Origin: an uncultured bacterium | Lineage (GTDB): Bacteria; Babelota; Babeliae; Babelales; RVW-14 | Direction of reading: 5' to 3' | DNA: 32,014 nucleotides | NCBI GenBank assembly: GCA_903825355.1 | Contig: CAIKAH010000052.1 | Coordinates: 1 to 32,014, forward strand | Shown: positions 1 through 7,312 of the stretch, in pieces | Position numbering within the stretch: position 1 is the first letter of the stretch | Layout: each line of letters begins with the position of its first letter | Position numbers and translations under genes: made by a program | Notes under the pieces: generated by a model | Told to the model about the DNA's origin: nothing | Database searches by the model: none | The model's input: only the letters and a program-made list of their open reading frames with translations

Positions 1-1477
1 CAGGGTCTGTTTTAACCGCTCCTCGAAACTGGACAATCTCATCTTCCCCATCATGAGCAATAGGTTTCATTTTTTCGATATGTGCCTTACTAGATTCTTT
101 TTTCATAGCTTCACGTAGCTTTTTTGCATATCCAAGTTTATTTTCTTGACGAGTACGGCCGATGGCCAAAGCATCTTCTGGAACATCCATATTTACCACT
201 GACCCTGCTGCAGTATAAGCATTTTTGCCAACCGCAATTGGTGCAATCAGGGTGTTGTTACTACCAACAAATGCCCCGTCTTCAATAACTGTTTCGCTTT
301 TTTTAACACCATCATAGTTGCAGGTAACCGTACCGGCCCCAATATTAACACTGGCACCAAGCGTAGCATCACCTAAATAAGACAAATGCTTTACCTTACT
401 CATTTGACCAATTGTTGCTGTTTTTACCTCAACAAAATTACCGATTTGTACATCATTGCCAACCGTCACATTTTGCCGCAAGCGGGCAAACGGACCAACA
501 TGCACGTTGCTACCAATAGTGCTGTGTTGAATAACTGAATGTGAATGAATGGTAGTATTTTCAGCGACAATCGAATCTTCAATAATAGTAAACGCGCCAA
601 CAAAGCACTCTTCTCCAATCACCGTGTTACCAAGCAAATGTACCCCTGTTCCTATAAAGGAGCCTGCACCAATTTTTACATTCATATCGATATGAATGCT
701 CTGCGCCAATTCAAAGCGCACTCCTTCAGCCATCCACAATTTGATAAATTCAGAACGCTTAATTTGCTCCACCCCCCATAAATCTTGCAAGGTATTAACA
801 CCTCGCACCACATCATAAGGCACCGAAAGGGTTTTTACGCCCAATTTCTCTTGTGAAGCCATAGCGATAAGGTCTGTCAAATAGAGCTCTCCTGTTACCG
901 CATTTTTATGCAACTGAGTAATGTGCGACGCTAAAAAATCTTTCCGCATAACATACACACCAGCGTTAATACAATTAATTAACCGCTGCTCAGGGGTACA
1001 GTTTTTTTCCTCTACAATTTCAACAGCTCCATCATGCTCAAGCACACGACCATAGCCCGTTGGATCAAGCACATAAGCTGTACTCATAGTTATGGCAGCG
1101 CCAGAACGTGCATGCTCAGTAAGGAGCTGCTCAATAATTTCTTTATTAATAAGGGGCATATCACCATAAAGAATAAGAATATTATCAGCATCCCAGGTCT
1201 CTTGACTACACAATACCGCATGCCCCGTGCCCAACTGCTCTTTTTGTAAAATAATGGAAACATCTTTAACTCCTGCAGCCTTAACTGCGGCTTCCACTTC
1301 TTCAGCTTGATGCCCCAAAATAAGCGTAATAGGAATATTATGAGCTTCCAATGCACGCAATGGATAAAGTAACATTTCTTGCCCACAAATGTTTGACAGT
1401 AATTTACTTTTTTTGGTCTTAAAGCGGCTTGATTTGCCAGCTGCTAAAACAAGCGCTCGTGTAGTAGATGTGACCAT
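1..1477 (-). CDS. glmU: Bifunctional UDP-GlcNAc pyrophosphorylase / glucosamine-1-phosphate acetyltransferase (partial, 3' end beyond window)
   Basis: The protein acetylates GlcN-1-P and then uridylates GlcNAc-1-P to give UDP-GlcNAc for peptidoglycan and LPS; it is cytosolic. From ATG at 1477 the frame is open for 492 codons to the window edge. The N-terminal half is a nucleotidyltransferase: LAAGKSSRF near residue 9 (the usual form is LAAGKGTRM), QLGTGHAV and YGDMPLI. The C-terminal half is a left-handed beta-helix with hexapeptide repeats, then KHLSYLGDA and AGTVTCNYDG, the acetyltransferase active-site signatures. GlmU normally ends about 15 residues after the AIGRTRQ-type motif (here near residue 434). 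This protein continues at least 45 residues further with a Lys/Glu-rich tail. Its divergent neighbour is the tRNA gene at 1718. Assignment is firm; only the real C-terminus is unknown. Confidence 0.95.
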   Translation of the reverse strand, partial: MVTSTTRALVLAAGKSSRFKTKKSKLLSNICGQEMLLYPLRALEAHNIPITLILGHQAEEVEAAVKAAGVKDVSIILQKEQLGTGHAVLCSQETWDADNILILYGDMPLINKEIIEQLLTEHARSGAAITMSTAYVLDPTGYGRVLEHDGAVEIVEEKNCTPEQRLINCINAGVYVMRKDFLASHITQLHKNAVTGELYLTDLIAMASQEKLGVKTLSVPYDVVRGVNTLQDLWGVEQIKRSEFIKLWMAEGVRFELAQSIHIDMNVKIGAGSFIGTGVHLLGNTVIGEECFVGAFTIIEDSIVAENTTIHSHSVIQHSTIGSNVHVGPFARLRQNVTVGNDVQIGNFVEVKTATIGQMSKVKHLSYLGDATLGASVNIGAGTVTCNYDGVKKSETVIEDGAFVGSNNTLIAPIAVGKNAYTAAGSVVNMDVPEDALAIGRTRQENKLGYAKKLREAMKKESSKAHIEKMKPIAHDGEDEIVQFRGAVKTDP

Positions 1478-1635
1478 TACAGCCTCTCTGGCCAGGACTT
1501 ACAGCCCAGCTTAAATGTTTGTTTTTATTTTTCTTCAAAAAATACTATTTCTAGCTTAAAATGACACATAATGATACCTGTATAAATACAGAGATTGCAA
1601 ATAGTTATTGAAATATCAAAACCTACGTTTAATAC

Positions 1636-1660
1636 GCTGCTTTTTGTTAGAAAAAGCAGC
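1636..1660. other. 10-bp perfect hairpin in the glmU/tRNA-Ser divergent spacer
   Basis: GCTGCTTTTT at 1636-1645 pairs perfectly with AAAAAGCAGC at 1651-1660 around a 5-nt loop. Neither side has a T-tract typical of an intrinsic terminator. A TATAAT match at 1674-1679 lies just downstream, 39 bp before the tRNA, but no good -35 box is at the right spacing. The rest of the 240-bp spacer is AT-rich with no other signal I can support. Confidence 0.4.
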
Positions 1661-1717
1661 GGTTAAAAATATATATAATTCATCTAAGTTTTAACAAACA
1701 GCGATGTGATACATTTT

Positions 1718-1809
1718 GGAGAGGTGGCTGAGTGGTTGAAAGCGGCCGCCTCGAAAGCGGCTATACCGGGAAACCGGTATCGTGGGTTCAAATCCCACCC
1801 TCTCCACCA
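1718..1809 (+). tRNA. tRNA-Ser(CGA)
   Basis: This is a class II tRNA of 92 nt with CCA encoded. The acceptor stem is GGAGAGG/CCTCTCC. The anticodon arm GCCGC-CTCGAAA-GCGGC places CGA at positions 34-36, so it reads UCG (Ser). The long variable arm is TACCGG-GAAA-CCGGTA, with a GAAA tetraloop. The T arm is GTGGG-TTCAAAT-CCCAC. The discriminator base (1806) is A, where bacterial serine tRNAs usually have G. The SulP gene begins 20 bp downstream, so the two may be co-transcribed. Confidence 0.96.
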
Positions 1810-1829
1810 TCTATGTACAAAGAGTATCC

Positions 1830-3434
1830 ATGATTAAAAGCGAGCTAAACCAGATCCGTGCAAATTTGCTTTCAGGCATCACCGTTGGGCTTGTTTCTGT
1901 ACCGATTTGTATTTCACTAGCCGTTGCTTCTGGGGCTACCCCGGTAATGGGAATTATCACTGCTATTTGGGCTGGGTTTGTAGCATCGCTTGCTGGTGGC
2001 AGCAATTTTAATATCACCGGCCCTACCGGAGCCTTAGCTGGACTTTTGAGTGCGTATTCCATCCACTTTGGTATAGATTGCCTGCCAATGCTTGCCATTC
2101 TTTCGGGTATTATTATCTATGGCTGTTATCAACTGCATCTTGAACGTTATTTAATGTTTATTCCTAGCAGCGCCCTATACGGATTCATTTTGGGTATTGC
2201 AGGAATGATTATTATAAATCAGCTTGAGTCTGCGCTGGGATTAATAGGCCCCATAAAGGCACCTAACCTTGTAGCAAAAGCATTCACTATCTTCCACCTC
2301 CTCCCCTCAACACATCTACCAGCCCTGGGTGTTTTTGTAGCATTTTTTGCTGGGCTTATGTTTTTTGCCTTTAAATTTCCTCGCTTACCAGGCTCCATTG
2401 TATTGGCGCCAATTGGGATCATTATTGGCTACTGTTCGAGTACGGGCTTACTGCCATGGTCACTACAAACACTAAGTAGTAAATACGGCACGATTGATGT
2501 GACAGTGTTTCAAGTACCTGTTTTTCAATTTCGATTTGCTTACCTCATCCCAGCGTTTTCTATTGCCGTCATTTCTATTCTCGAAACACTCGTTTCTGCG
2601 CGCATTGCTGATGGAATGACCAAAACAAAACACGACAAACGTCAAGAGATGCTTGGTCTTTCGCTCTCAAATATTATTACCGGGTTTGCAGGAGGCATGC
2701 CAGCAACCGCAGCTCTGGCACGCACTGCTTTAAATATCCGCAGCGGTTGTAGTAGCAAATTTTCTGGAGCTATTGCTAGTATCTGTATCGGGCTTATTTC
2801 ATGCCTCGTGCTACCTTATTTTGCATTTCTACCTCTACCAGTAATTGCCGCAATTTTAATGTTCGTATCATTTCGCATGCTGCAAATGGAGCGTTTTACG
2901 CACTTGTACAAGCACGATAAAAAACATTTTGCTCTTGCTTTAGTAGTAGCATTTGTAACCATTTATGATGATCCGGTAGTCGGCATTCTCCTGGGAGCTG
3001 TAATGGCTATGCTTATTCTTATGGAAAAGTTTTCACAAGGAGATCATGAAATCATGGTACAATCGCTACGCGAACAGGCTAGCAATGATACTATGGTATA
3101 CAGCATCAAAGGCCCCTTGGCCTACATCAATGCTCGTGCCCATAGAAAACACTTAGATAATATTCCTCCCAGCATTACAAATGTAGTCATCGATATCCAT
3201 GACATGCATTTTATAGATGCTGACGGAGCAGAAGCTCTTGTTGACATCATTCAATCACTGCAAATGAAAAACATCACAGCTGTCTTAGTTGATCCGTCCC
3301 CCCGTATTGTCCACTTTCTTGAAGACTCGCAAACGTATAAAGCTATGCAAAAGCATGGCTTTATCTGCGACACACTCAATGATGCCTACTTTCGTGTATA
3401 TCGGAATACTCAAGAAAAAATTACTACTATTTGA
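1830..3434 (+). CDS. SulP/SLC26-family anion transporter with C-terminal STAS domain
   Basis: This is an inner-membrane anion transporter or symporter of the SulP family (534 aa). About residues 10-410 hold many hydrophobic segments, starting with a typical SulP N-terminus (LLSGITVGLVSVPICISLAV) and the conserved NITGPTGALAGL stretch. Residues ~430-520 form a STAS domain (VVIDIHDMHFIDADGAEAL), which regulates or stabilises these transporters. The substrate (sulfate, bicarbonate, dicarboxylate) cannot be told from sequence. The frame is open upstream into the T arm of tRNA-Ser, but translation from there (1782) would begin inside the tRNA. ATG 1830, after a weak AAAGAG Shine-Dalgarno, is therefore chosen. 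Confidence 0.9.
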   Translation: MIKSELNQIRANLLSGITVGLVSVPICISLAVASGATPVMGIITAIWAGFVASLAGGSNFNITGPTGALAGLLSAYSIHFGIDCLPMLAILSGIIIYGCYQLHLERYLMFIPSSALYGFILGIAGMIIINQLESALGLIGPIKAPNLVAKAFTIFHLLPSTHLPALGVFVAFFAGLMFFAFKFPRLPGSIVLAPIGIIIGYCSSTGLLPWSLQTLSSKYGTIDVTVFQVPVFQFRFAYLIPAFSIAVISILETLVSARIADGMTKTKHDKRQEMLGLSLSNIITGFAGGMPATAALARTALNIRSGCSSKFSGAIASICIGLISCLVLPYFAFLPLPVIAAILMFVSFRMLQMERFTHLYKHDKKHFALALVVAFVTIYDDPVVGILLGAVMAMLILMEKFSQGDHEIMVQSLREQASNDTMVYSIKGPLAYINARAHRKHLDNIPPSITNVVIDIHDMHFIDADGAEALVDIIQSLQMKNITAVLVDPSPRIVHFLEDSQTYKAMQKHGFICDTLNDAYFRVYRNTQEKITTI

Positions 3435-3508
3435 CGGCTGCATCCATTTACCGTAAAACTAGACAAGTATTGTGAGTATCAAACCCTCCTACGTCGGTTC
3501 GGATAGCC

Positions 3509-3997
3509 ATGAAAGAAAAAGAGCTTGCTCATGTGCTTCGCTCAAGCGAAAACGAAGAATATATCGGGATATTGATAATAAATGATCAAGGTAAGATTCT
3601 TCTACATAAGGCCCCACAATGGGAGACCCCGTATGTACTATCGCATAATCCTGTTTTAGTAAAACCGCGTGAAATTGCTCATCATTTCCTAATGGCCTTA
3701 GGGATTGAAGCTGAACTACATGAGGCTTTTATTTCGCTAGCCCCACACACCCTTGATATAACACATCGCGTGGATCACTTAATTATTGCTATCACCACTA
3801 CAGAAAATACTGAGCATCTGAAGCAAATCACCGCCAGCGTATGGCTTCCTTTTGAATTCGTAATAGATGACGCACATGAGCAGCCAGATACCTACGCCCC
3901 ATGGCTACGTGATTCTATTGATGGCGTTGCTCTTTACTTGAAAAATCTGCTAAAACAGAGCAAACTGCTCGCTGTACAACAAGCAGAGCTATCTTAA
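3509..3997 (+). CDS. Divergent Nudix-fold-like protein (function unknown)
   Basis: This 162-aa cytosolic protein has no clear family signature. The order of elements resembles a Nudix hydrolase: a strand and turn (GILIINDQGKILLHKAP, residues ~19-35), then PREIAHHFLMALGIEAEL where the Nudix box would end, then strands and WLPFEF...APWLRD. The last part recalls the layout of isopentenyl-diphosphate isomerase. The catalytic GX5EX7REUXEEXGU box is not intact; only RE and the LGI end are recognisable. If it is Nudix-like it is probably altered or inactive. It lies between the SulP gene and the cupin gene. The start ATG 3509 has only a weak GGAT upstream. The function is not known, and the fold assignment is inference. 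Confidence 0.6.
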   Translation: MKEKELAHVLRSSENEEYIGILIINDQGKILLHKAPQWETPYVLSHNPVLVKPREIAHHFLMALGIEAELHEAFISLAPHTLDITHRVDHLIIAITTTENTEHLKQITASVWLPFEFVIDDAHEQPDTYAPWLRDSIDGVALYLKNLLKQSKLLAVQQAELS

Positions 3998-4079
3998 CAC
4001 CCCCGCTGTTTCTCTTCCTGCAGACTTCGCTCATTCGACCAGGCTTAGGATATGCGGCATTAAACATATCGGATAACAT

Positions 4080-4493
4080 ATGCTACAAGAAACACGTCTA
4101 GGTTTTATCGTAAAACCCCAGCAACTGCAATGTATTGTTGAAAAAACCTGGGGGCATGAAGAGTGGATTGCCAACAATGCACAATACTGCGGTAAAAAAA
4201 TGGTTTTCAAGGAAGGCTTTCAATGCTCCTGGCACCACCATAAAATTAAAGATGAAACCTTTTATTTACAGTCGGGGCGCCTGGTACTTGAAACAGAAAC
4301 GAGTGGAATGTACGAGCAACGCATTATGCTTCCAGGAGATGTAGCACATATTATCCCTCTTGTCTGGCATCGACTCTCTGCAATTGAAAATAGTGAGCTG
4401 TTTGAATTTTCTACCTTTCATATGGAAGAAGATTCATATCGAAGAACTGAAAGTGGAAAAGCTGATTTTTTAGCAATGGGGATTAAGCTGTGA
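4080..4493 (+). CDS. Single-domain cupin protein (sugar isomerase-like)
   Basis: This is a 137-aa cupin barrel. Motif 1 is complete as G46-X5-H52-X-H54-X4-E59-X6-G66 (in HHHKIKDETFYLQSG). Motif 2 follows as PGDVAHIIPLVWHR, supplying the last His, so metal binding is expected. EFSTFH near residue 106 recalls the sugar-phosphate isomerase and sialic-acid or lyxose isomerase type of cupin. The substrate cannot be deduced. The gene's TGA overlaps the GTG start of the next gene (GTGA), which suggests translational coupling. The Shine-Dalgarno is weak (GGAT). Confidence 0.8.
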   Translation: MLQETRLGFIVKPQQLQCIVEKTWGHEEWIANNAQYCGKKMVFKEGFQCSWHHHKIKDETFYLQSGRLVLETETSGMYEQRIMLPGDVAHIIPLVWHRLSAIENSELFEFSTFHMEEDSYRRTESGKADFLAMGIKL

Positions 4494-5041
4494 GCACAAA
4501 GCGTCTCTTATTACTTTCAAGCTTTTTTGTACTTGTTGGCTTCTTATTTCTGATGCTTCAACGCAATTGGCTGATTATTCATATTGCCTATTTTCCCTTT
4601 TCGCCAAGCACCACTACGAGTAAAACAACCTCGCAAACATATCAAAAACAACTCACCATTAGCTATTTTAAAAATAATACATGGGTGCATGAAGAGTGCA
4701 CAGCTCTCTGGCATGAACAAGATCCAGCGCAAACACTCAAACAAGTGGTTAAGCAATGGCTTAATATACTGCAAGATGCACATCTTATTCGTCCTCATAT
4801 AGCAGTTACCACCGTATCGATTGCAGGTAGTACTAACGAGGCGTATGTTTCTTTTGACAATGTCATCCTTTCTAAAGAGTCATCAATAAAAAATAAGTGG
4901 CTTATCATTGAAAGCTTATGCAAAACTATTCGCGATAGTGGGTTGAACATCCAAGGATTGACACTATTGCACAATGAGCGCTGCATGGAAGATGATCACC
5001 TTGATTTTAGCCACCCTCTTTCTCTTGAAAGTCGTTTATAA
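4490..5041 (+). CDS. Membrane-anchored GerMN-like domain protein
   Basis: This 183-aa protein starts at GTG 4490 and overlaps the cupin stop by 4 nt. Residues ~4-24 are a strongly hydrophobic segment with Lys-Arg before it, so it is an uncleaved anchor or signal. After a Ser/Thr-rich linker comes a domain of ~120 residues resembling GerMN (sporulation/germination-type) domains. It has an alpha-beta start (LTISYFKNNTWVHEE), a long helix (TLKQVVKQWLNIL) and VTTVSIAGSTNEAYVSFDNVI, followed by a helix and the strand IQGLTLLHNE. GerMN domains outside spore formers occur in envelope proteins of unknown role. The family assignment is by pattern only and the function is not known. Confidence 0.65.
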   Translation: MSTKRLLLLSSFFVLVGFLFLMLQRNWLIIHIAYFPFSPSTTTSKTTSQTYQKQLTISYFKNNTWVHEECTALWHEQDPAQTLKQVVKQWLNILQDAHLIRPHIAVTTVSIAGSTNEAYVSFDNVILSKESSIKNKWLIIESLCKTIRDSGLNIQGLTLLHNERCMEDDHLDFSHPLSLESRL

Positions 5042-5063
5042 TAACCGTTGGAACAGGATAATT

Positions 5064-5708
5064 ATGAAAAAAATGATACTACTATTAGTATTGATGGTAG
5101 CGCCCCTCAAAACAGCAAGTGTCAGCGTTTCTGCAGGCAGCATTAGCATTCCTATACAACAAATTATACTCAAGACGCACTATGATATCATTTCCCGAGC
5201 ACCAAATTATATTCAAGAAGTATCAATCCGTGGGTACTCTACCACAGCAGCTTTATTGCTCAATGGTCTAGCACAAACCTGCATACAAGTAGGAAACACT
5301 ATTGGCACGGTTACCCAAAACCCTCTAACACAAGGTATTTTACAGACAGTAGGGATTAGCCTTGCTACCGCGGCAGCGGTAGTTACCGATCGCAAACAAC
5401 AACGAGAACAGAAAAAAGCAGATAATACTCAGCTTACTAAGGCTCTCACAGACATGAAAATCCATGAAGATGCTATATGCCAAGCTATTAAAATACGCGC
5501 AGGCCTTGTATTTACCGATTGGCTTATGGAACAGTCTTTATCAAGTGATACAACAGATATCCCCCTAGAACAGATAAACGGTGGATTAATATTATATACT
5601 CCCTCAGAAGATTTAGAAGAACTTCCCATACTCATTGAACGCATTGCTCAAACAGTAACTACTAAATTATATGCAGTATATGCCTCCATACTTGACGAAG
5701 CAGCATGA
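5064..5708 (+). CDS. Small exported protein of unknown function
   Basis: The product is 214 aa. The frame is open upstream to 4974, but that would overlap the preceding gene by ~70 bp. ATG 5064 has an AGGATA Shine-Dalgarno and starts directly with a signal peptide (MKKMILLLVLMVAPLKTASV). The mature part has a hydrophobic central region (~residues 60-105: AALLLNGLAQ...GISLATAAAVV), a charged Gln/Lys/Asp stretch (DRKQQREQKKADN) and an acidic C-terminal half. No family is recognised. The stop overlaps the psd start by ATGA, so the two are probably translated together. An envelope function connected with phospholipid synthesis is possible but is only a guess from position. Confidence 0.7.
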   Translation: MKKMILLLVLMVAPLKTASVSVSAGSISIPIQQIILKTHYDIISRAPNYIQEVSIRGYSTTAALLLNGLAQTCIQVGNTIGTVTQNPLTQGILQTVGISLATAAAVVTDRKQQREQKKADNTQLTKALTDMKIHEDAICQAIKIRAGLVFTDWLMEQSLSSDTTDIPLEQINGGLILYTPSEDLEELPILIERIAQTVTTKLYAVYASILDEAA

Positions 5709-6601
5709 AGCAAAACTTACATCCCGCCGCTATTTTATACTACAAAGGGGAAAACTTAGTCCCTGAGCGTAATCTTAATTTTACTACCCAACGTTGGTTT
5801 TATCATTCAACACTGGGCAAAGTGCTACGCTTATTCATTACTAATCGCAAGGCTGCTAGCGCACTAGGATGGTACCACAATACACGGATTAGCAAGCACC
5901 TGATTCCCTCATTCATAGAAGCTTACAACATTGATATGAATGATTTTGTAATCCCCCCCGGAGGATACAGATCTTTTAATGAATTTTTCATGCGCGCTTT
6001 AAAGCCTCATGCTCGCCCTCTAACAACAAACCCTAATGCTATTATAAGCCCTACCGATAGTAAATTATTCGTTATTCCAAGCTTAAAGCCGCTTACACTT
6101 TTTTTTGTCAAAGAACACGCTTTTAATGTGACTACCTTTTTAGGCTGCCCGTTATTAGCAGAGACATTCAATACCGGCACACTCTGCATGTTTCGCTTAG
6201 CGCCGTACGATTATCACCGATTCCATGCCCCAATAGATGGAATTATTGAACAGATTATCCGAATAGCCGGCAAACTTGAATCAGTCAACCCTACCGTTTT
6301 TATGGCCGGATACCTACCACTCACAAGCAATGAGCGGATTGTTATTATGATTAAAACCCCTACGCATGGCACTATTGCATTAATAGCGATAGGAGCATTG
6401 TTTGTAGGAAGTATCATCCTGCAATGCAACGTTGGCGACACCATCAAGCGCGGTGACGATATTGGTATGTTTGCCTTTGGCGGTTCTACTATTGTTTTGT
6501 TATGCCAGCGTGATACAATCGCGCTGAAAGGGCATTTTATCACGCATTCTTTACAAGGCTACGAAACCGCCGTCACGATGGGAACAGCAATTACCGATTG
6601 A
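5705..6601 (+). CDS. psd: Phosphatidylserine decarboxylase (proenzyme)
   Basis: The enzyme makes phosphatidylethanolamine from phosphatidylserine at the inner membrane. It is self-cleaved at a serine that becomes the pyruvoyl group. At 298 aa it is the long (type I-like) length. The processing site is GGST at residues 259-262, with S261 as the pyruvoyl precursor, in FAFGGSTIVLL. The other members of the D-H-S self-processing triad are visible: D118 in ISPTDSK and H174 in YDYHRFHAP. The N-terminal part contains YRSFNEFFMRALKP, typical of the family. It is translationally coupled (ATGA) to the upstream exported protein, and rpe follows 28 bp downstream. Confidence 0.93.
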   Translation: MKQNLHPAAILYYKGENLVPERNLNFTTQRWFYHSTLGKVLRLFITNRKAASALGWYHNTRISKHLIPSFIEAYNIDMNDFVIPPGGYRSFNEFFMRALKPHARPLTTNPNAIISPTDSKLFVIPSLKPLTLFFVKEHAFNVTTFLGCPLLAETFNTGTLCMFRLAPYDYHRFHAPIDGIIEQIIRIAGKLESVNPTVFMAGYLPLTSNERIVIMIKTPTHGTIALIAIGALFVGSIILQCNVGDTIKRGDDIGMFAFGGSTIVLLCQRDTIALKGHFITHSLQGYETAVTMGTAITD

Positions 6602-6629
6602 AAAGCTCGCAGAACGAGGAGAAACTATC

Positions 6630-7286
6630 ATGCATATTTACCCATCACTCATTTCATCAAATTTATTATCGCTAGAAAAAACATTAACCGAATTTGATCG
6701 TGTATGTAATGGTTATCACCTCGATGTTATGGATGACCATTTTGTCCCTAATCTCACATGGGGCTCATCATTTATTAATGCTATACGGCAAGCAACACCA
6801 CTTCCCCTGCATGTACATCTAATGGTTGATAATCCTGAGATGTGGCTTTCACGACTTAAACTGCAGCACGGTGATACCATTATTTTTCACTATGAAGCAA
6901 TTCAAGATCATGCTCACGCCAAGCGCATGATTGATCTTATCAGAGGAGCAGGCCTGAAGGCAGGACTCGCCATAAGTCCCAATACAGCACCCGAAAAAAT
7001 ACATGAGGTCTTAGCCACACTTGATATGATTTTGCTCATGACCGTTTACCCGGGTTTTTCTGGACAAACATTTATTCCTGAAGTACTTGATAAAATTGCA
7101 ACGCTCAGAAAGATGCAGCAGCTTGTTTCAAATCATGCTATACTATGCCTTGATGGTGGTATCAATCATGATACACTACCATTAGTGCGCAAGCATCAGG
7201 TAAGCCATGTTGCGATTGCAACTGCAATTTTCGGGCAACCTGATCCAGTAAGCGCCATAAAACAGTTATACACTGCTGATAATTAA
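6630..7286 (+). CDS. rpe: Ribulose-phosphate 3-epimerase
   Basis: The enzyme interconverts ribulose-5-P and xylulose-5-P in the pentose phosphate pathway; it is a cytosolic TIM barrel. The length (218 aa) is typical. Visible signatures are the N-terminal ISPS-type strand (PSLISSNLLSL), HLDVMDDHFVPN at residues 30-41 (the common form is DVMDGHFVPN, so Gly is replaced by Asp), the metal-site region LHVHLMV, MTVYPGFSGQ and the second catalytic Asp in CLDGGI. A strong Shine-Dalgarno (GAGGAG) precedes the ATG. It sits between psd and the ligase gene in the same direction. Confidence 0.95.
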   Translation: MHIYPSLISSNLLSLEKTLTEFDRVCNGYHLDVMDDHFVPNLTWGSSFINAIRQATPLPLHVHLMVDNPEMWLSRLKLQHGDTIIFHYEAIQDHAHAKRMIDLIRGAGLKAGLAISPNTAPEKIHEVLATLDMILLMTVYPGFSGQTFIPEVLDKIATLRKMQQLVSNHAILCLDGGINHDTLPLVRKHQVSHVAIATAIFGQPDPVSAIKQLYTADN

Positions 7287-7312
7287 TATATTTTTTGGCA
7301 ATAAGGGATTTT

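Noticed and set aside
545..1386. Open frames on both strands over glmU
   Set aside because: They are alternative-frame shadows of glmU and have no Shine-Dalgarno or domain.
1782..1829. Upstream extension of the SulP reading frame
   Set aside because: It begins inside the T arm of tRNA-Ser; ATG 1830 is the sensible start.
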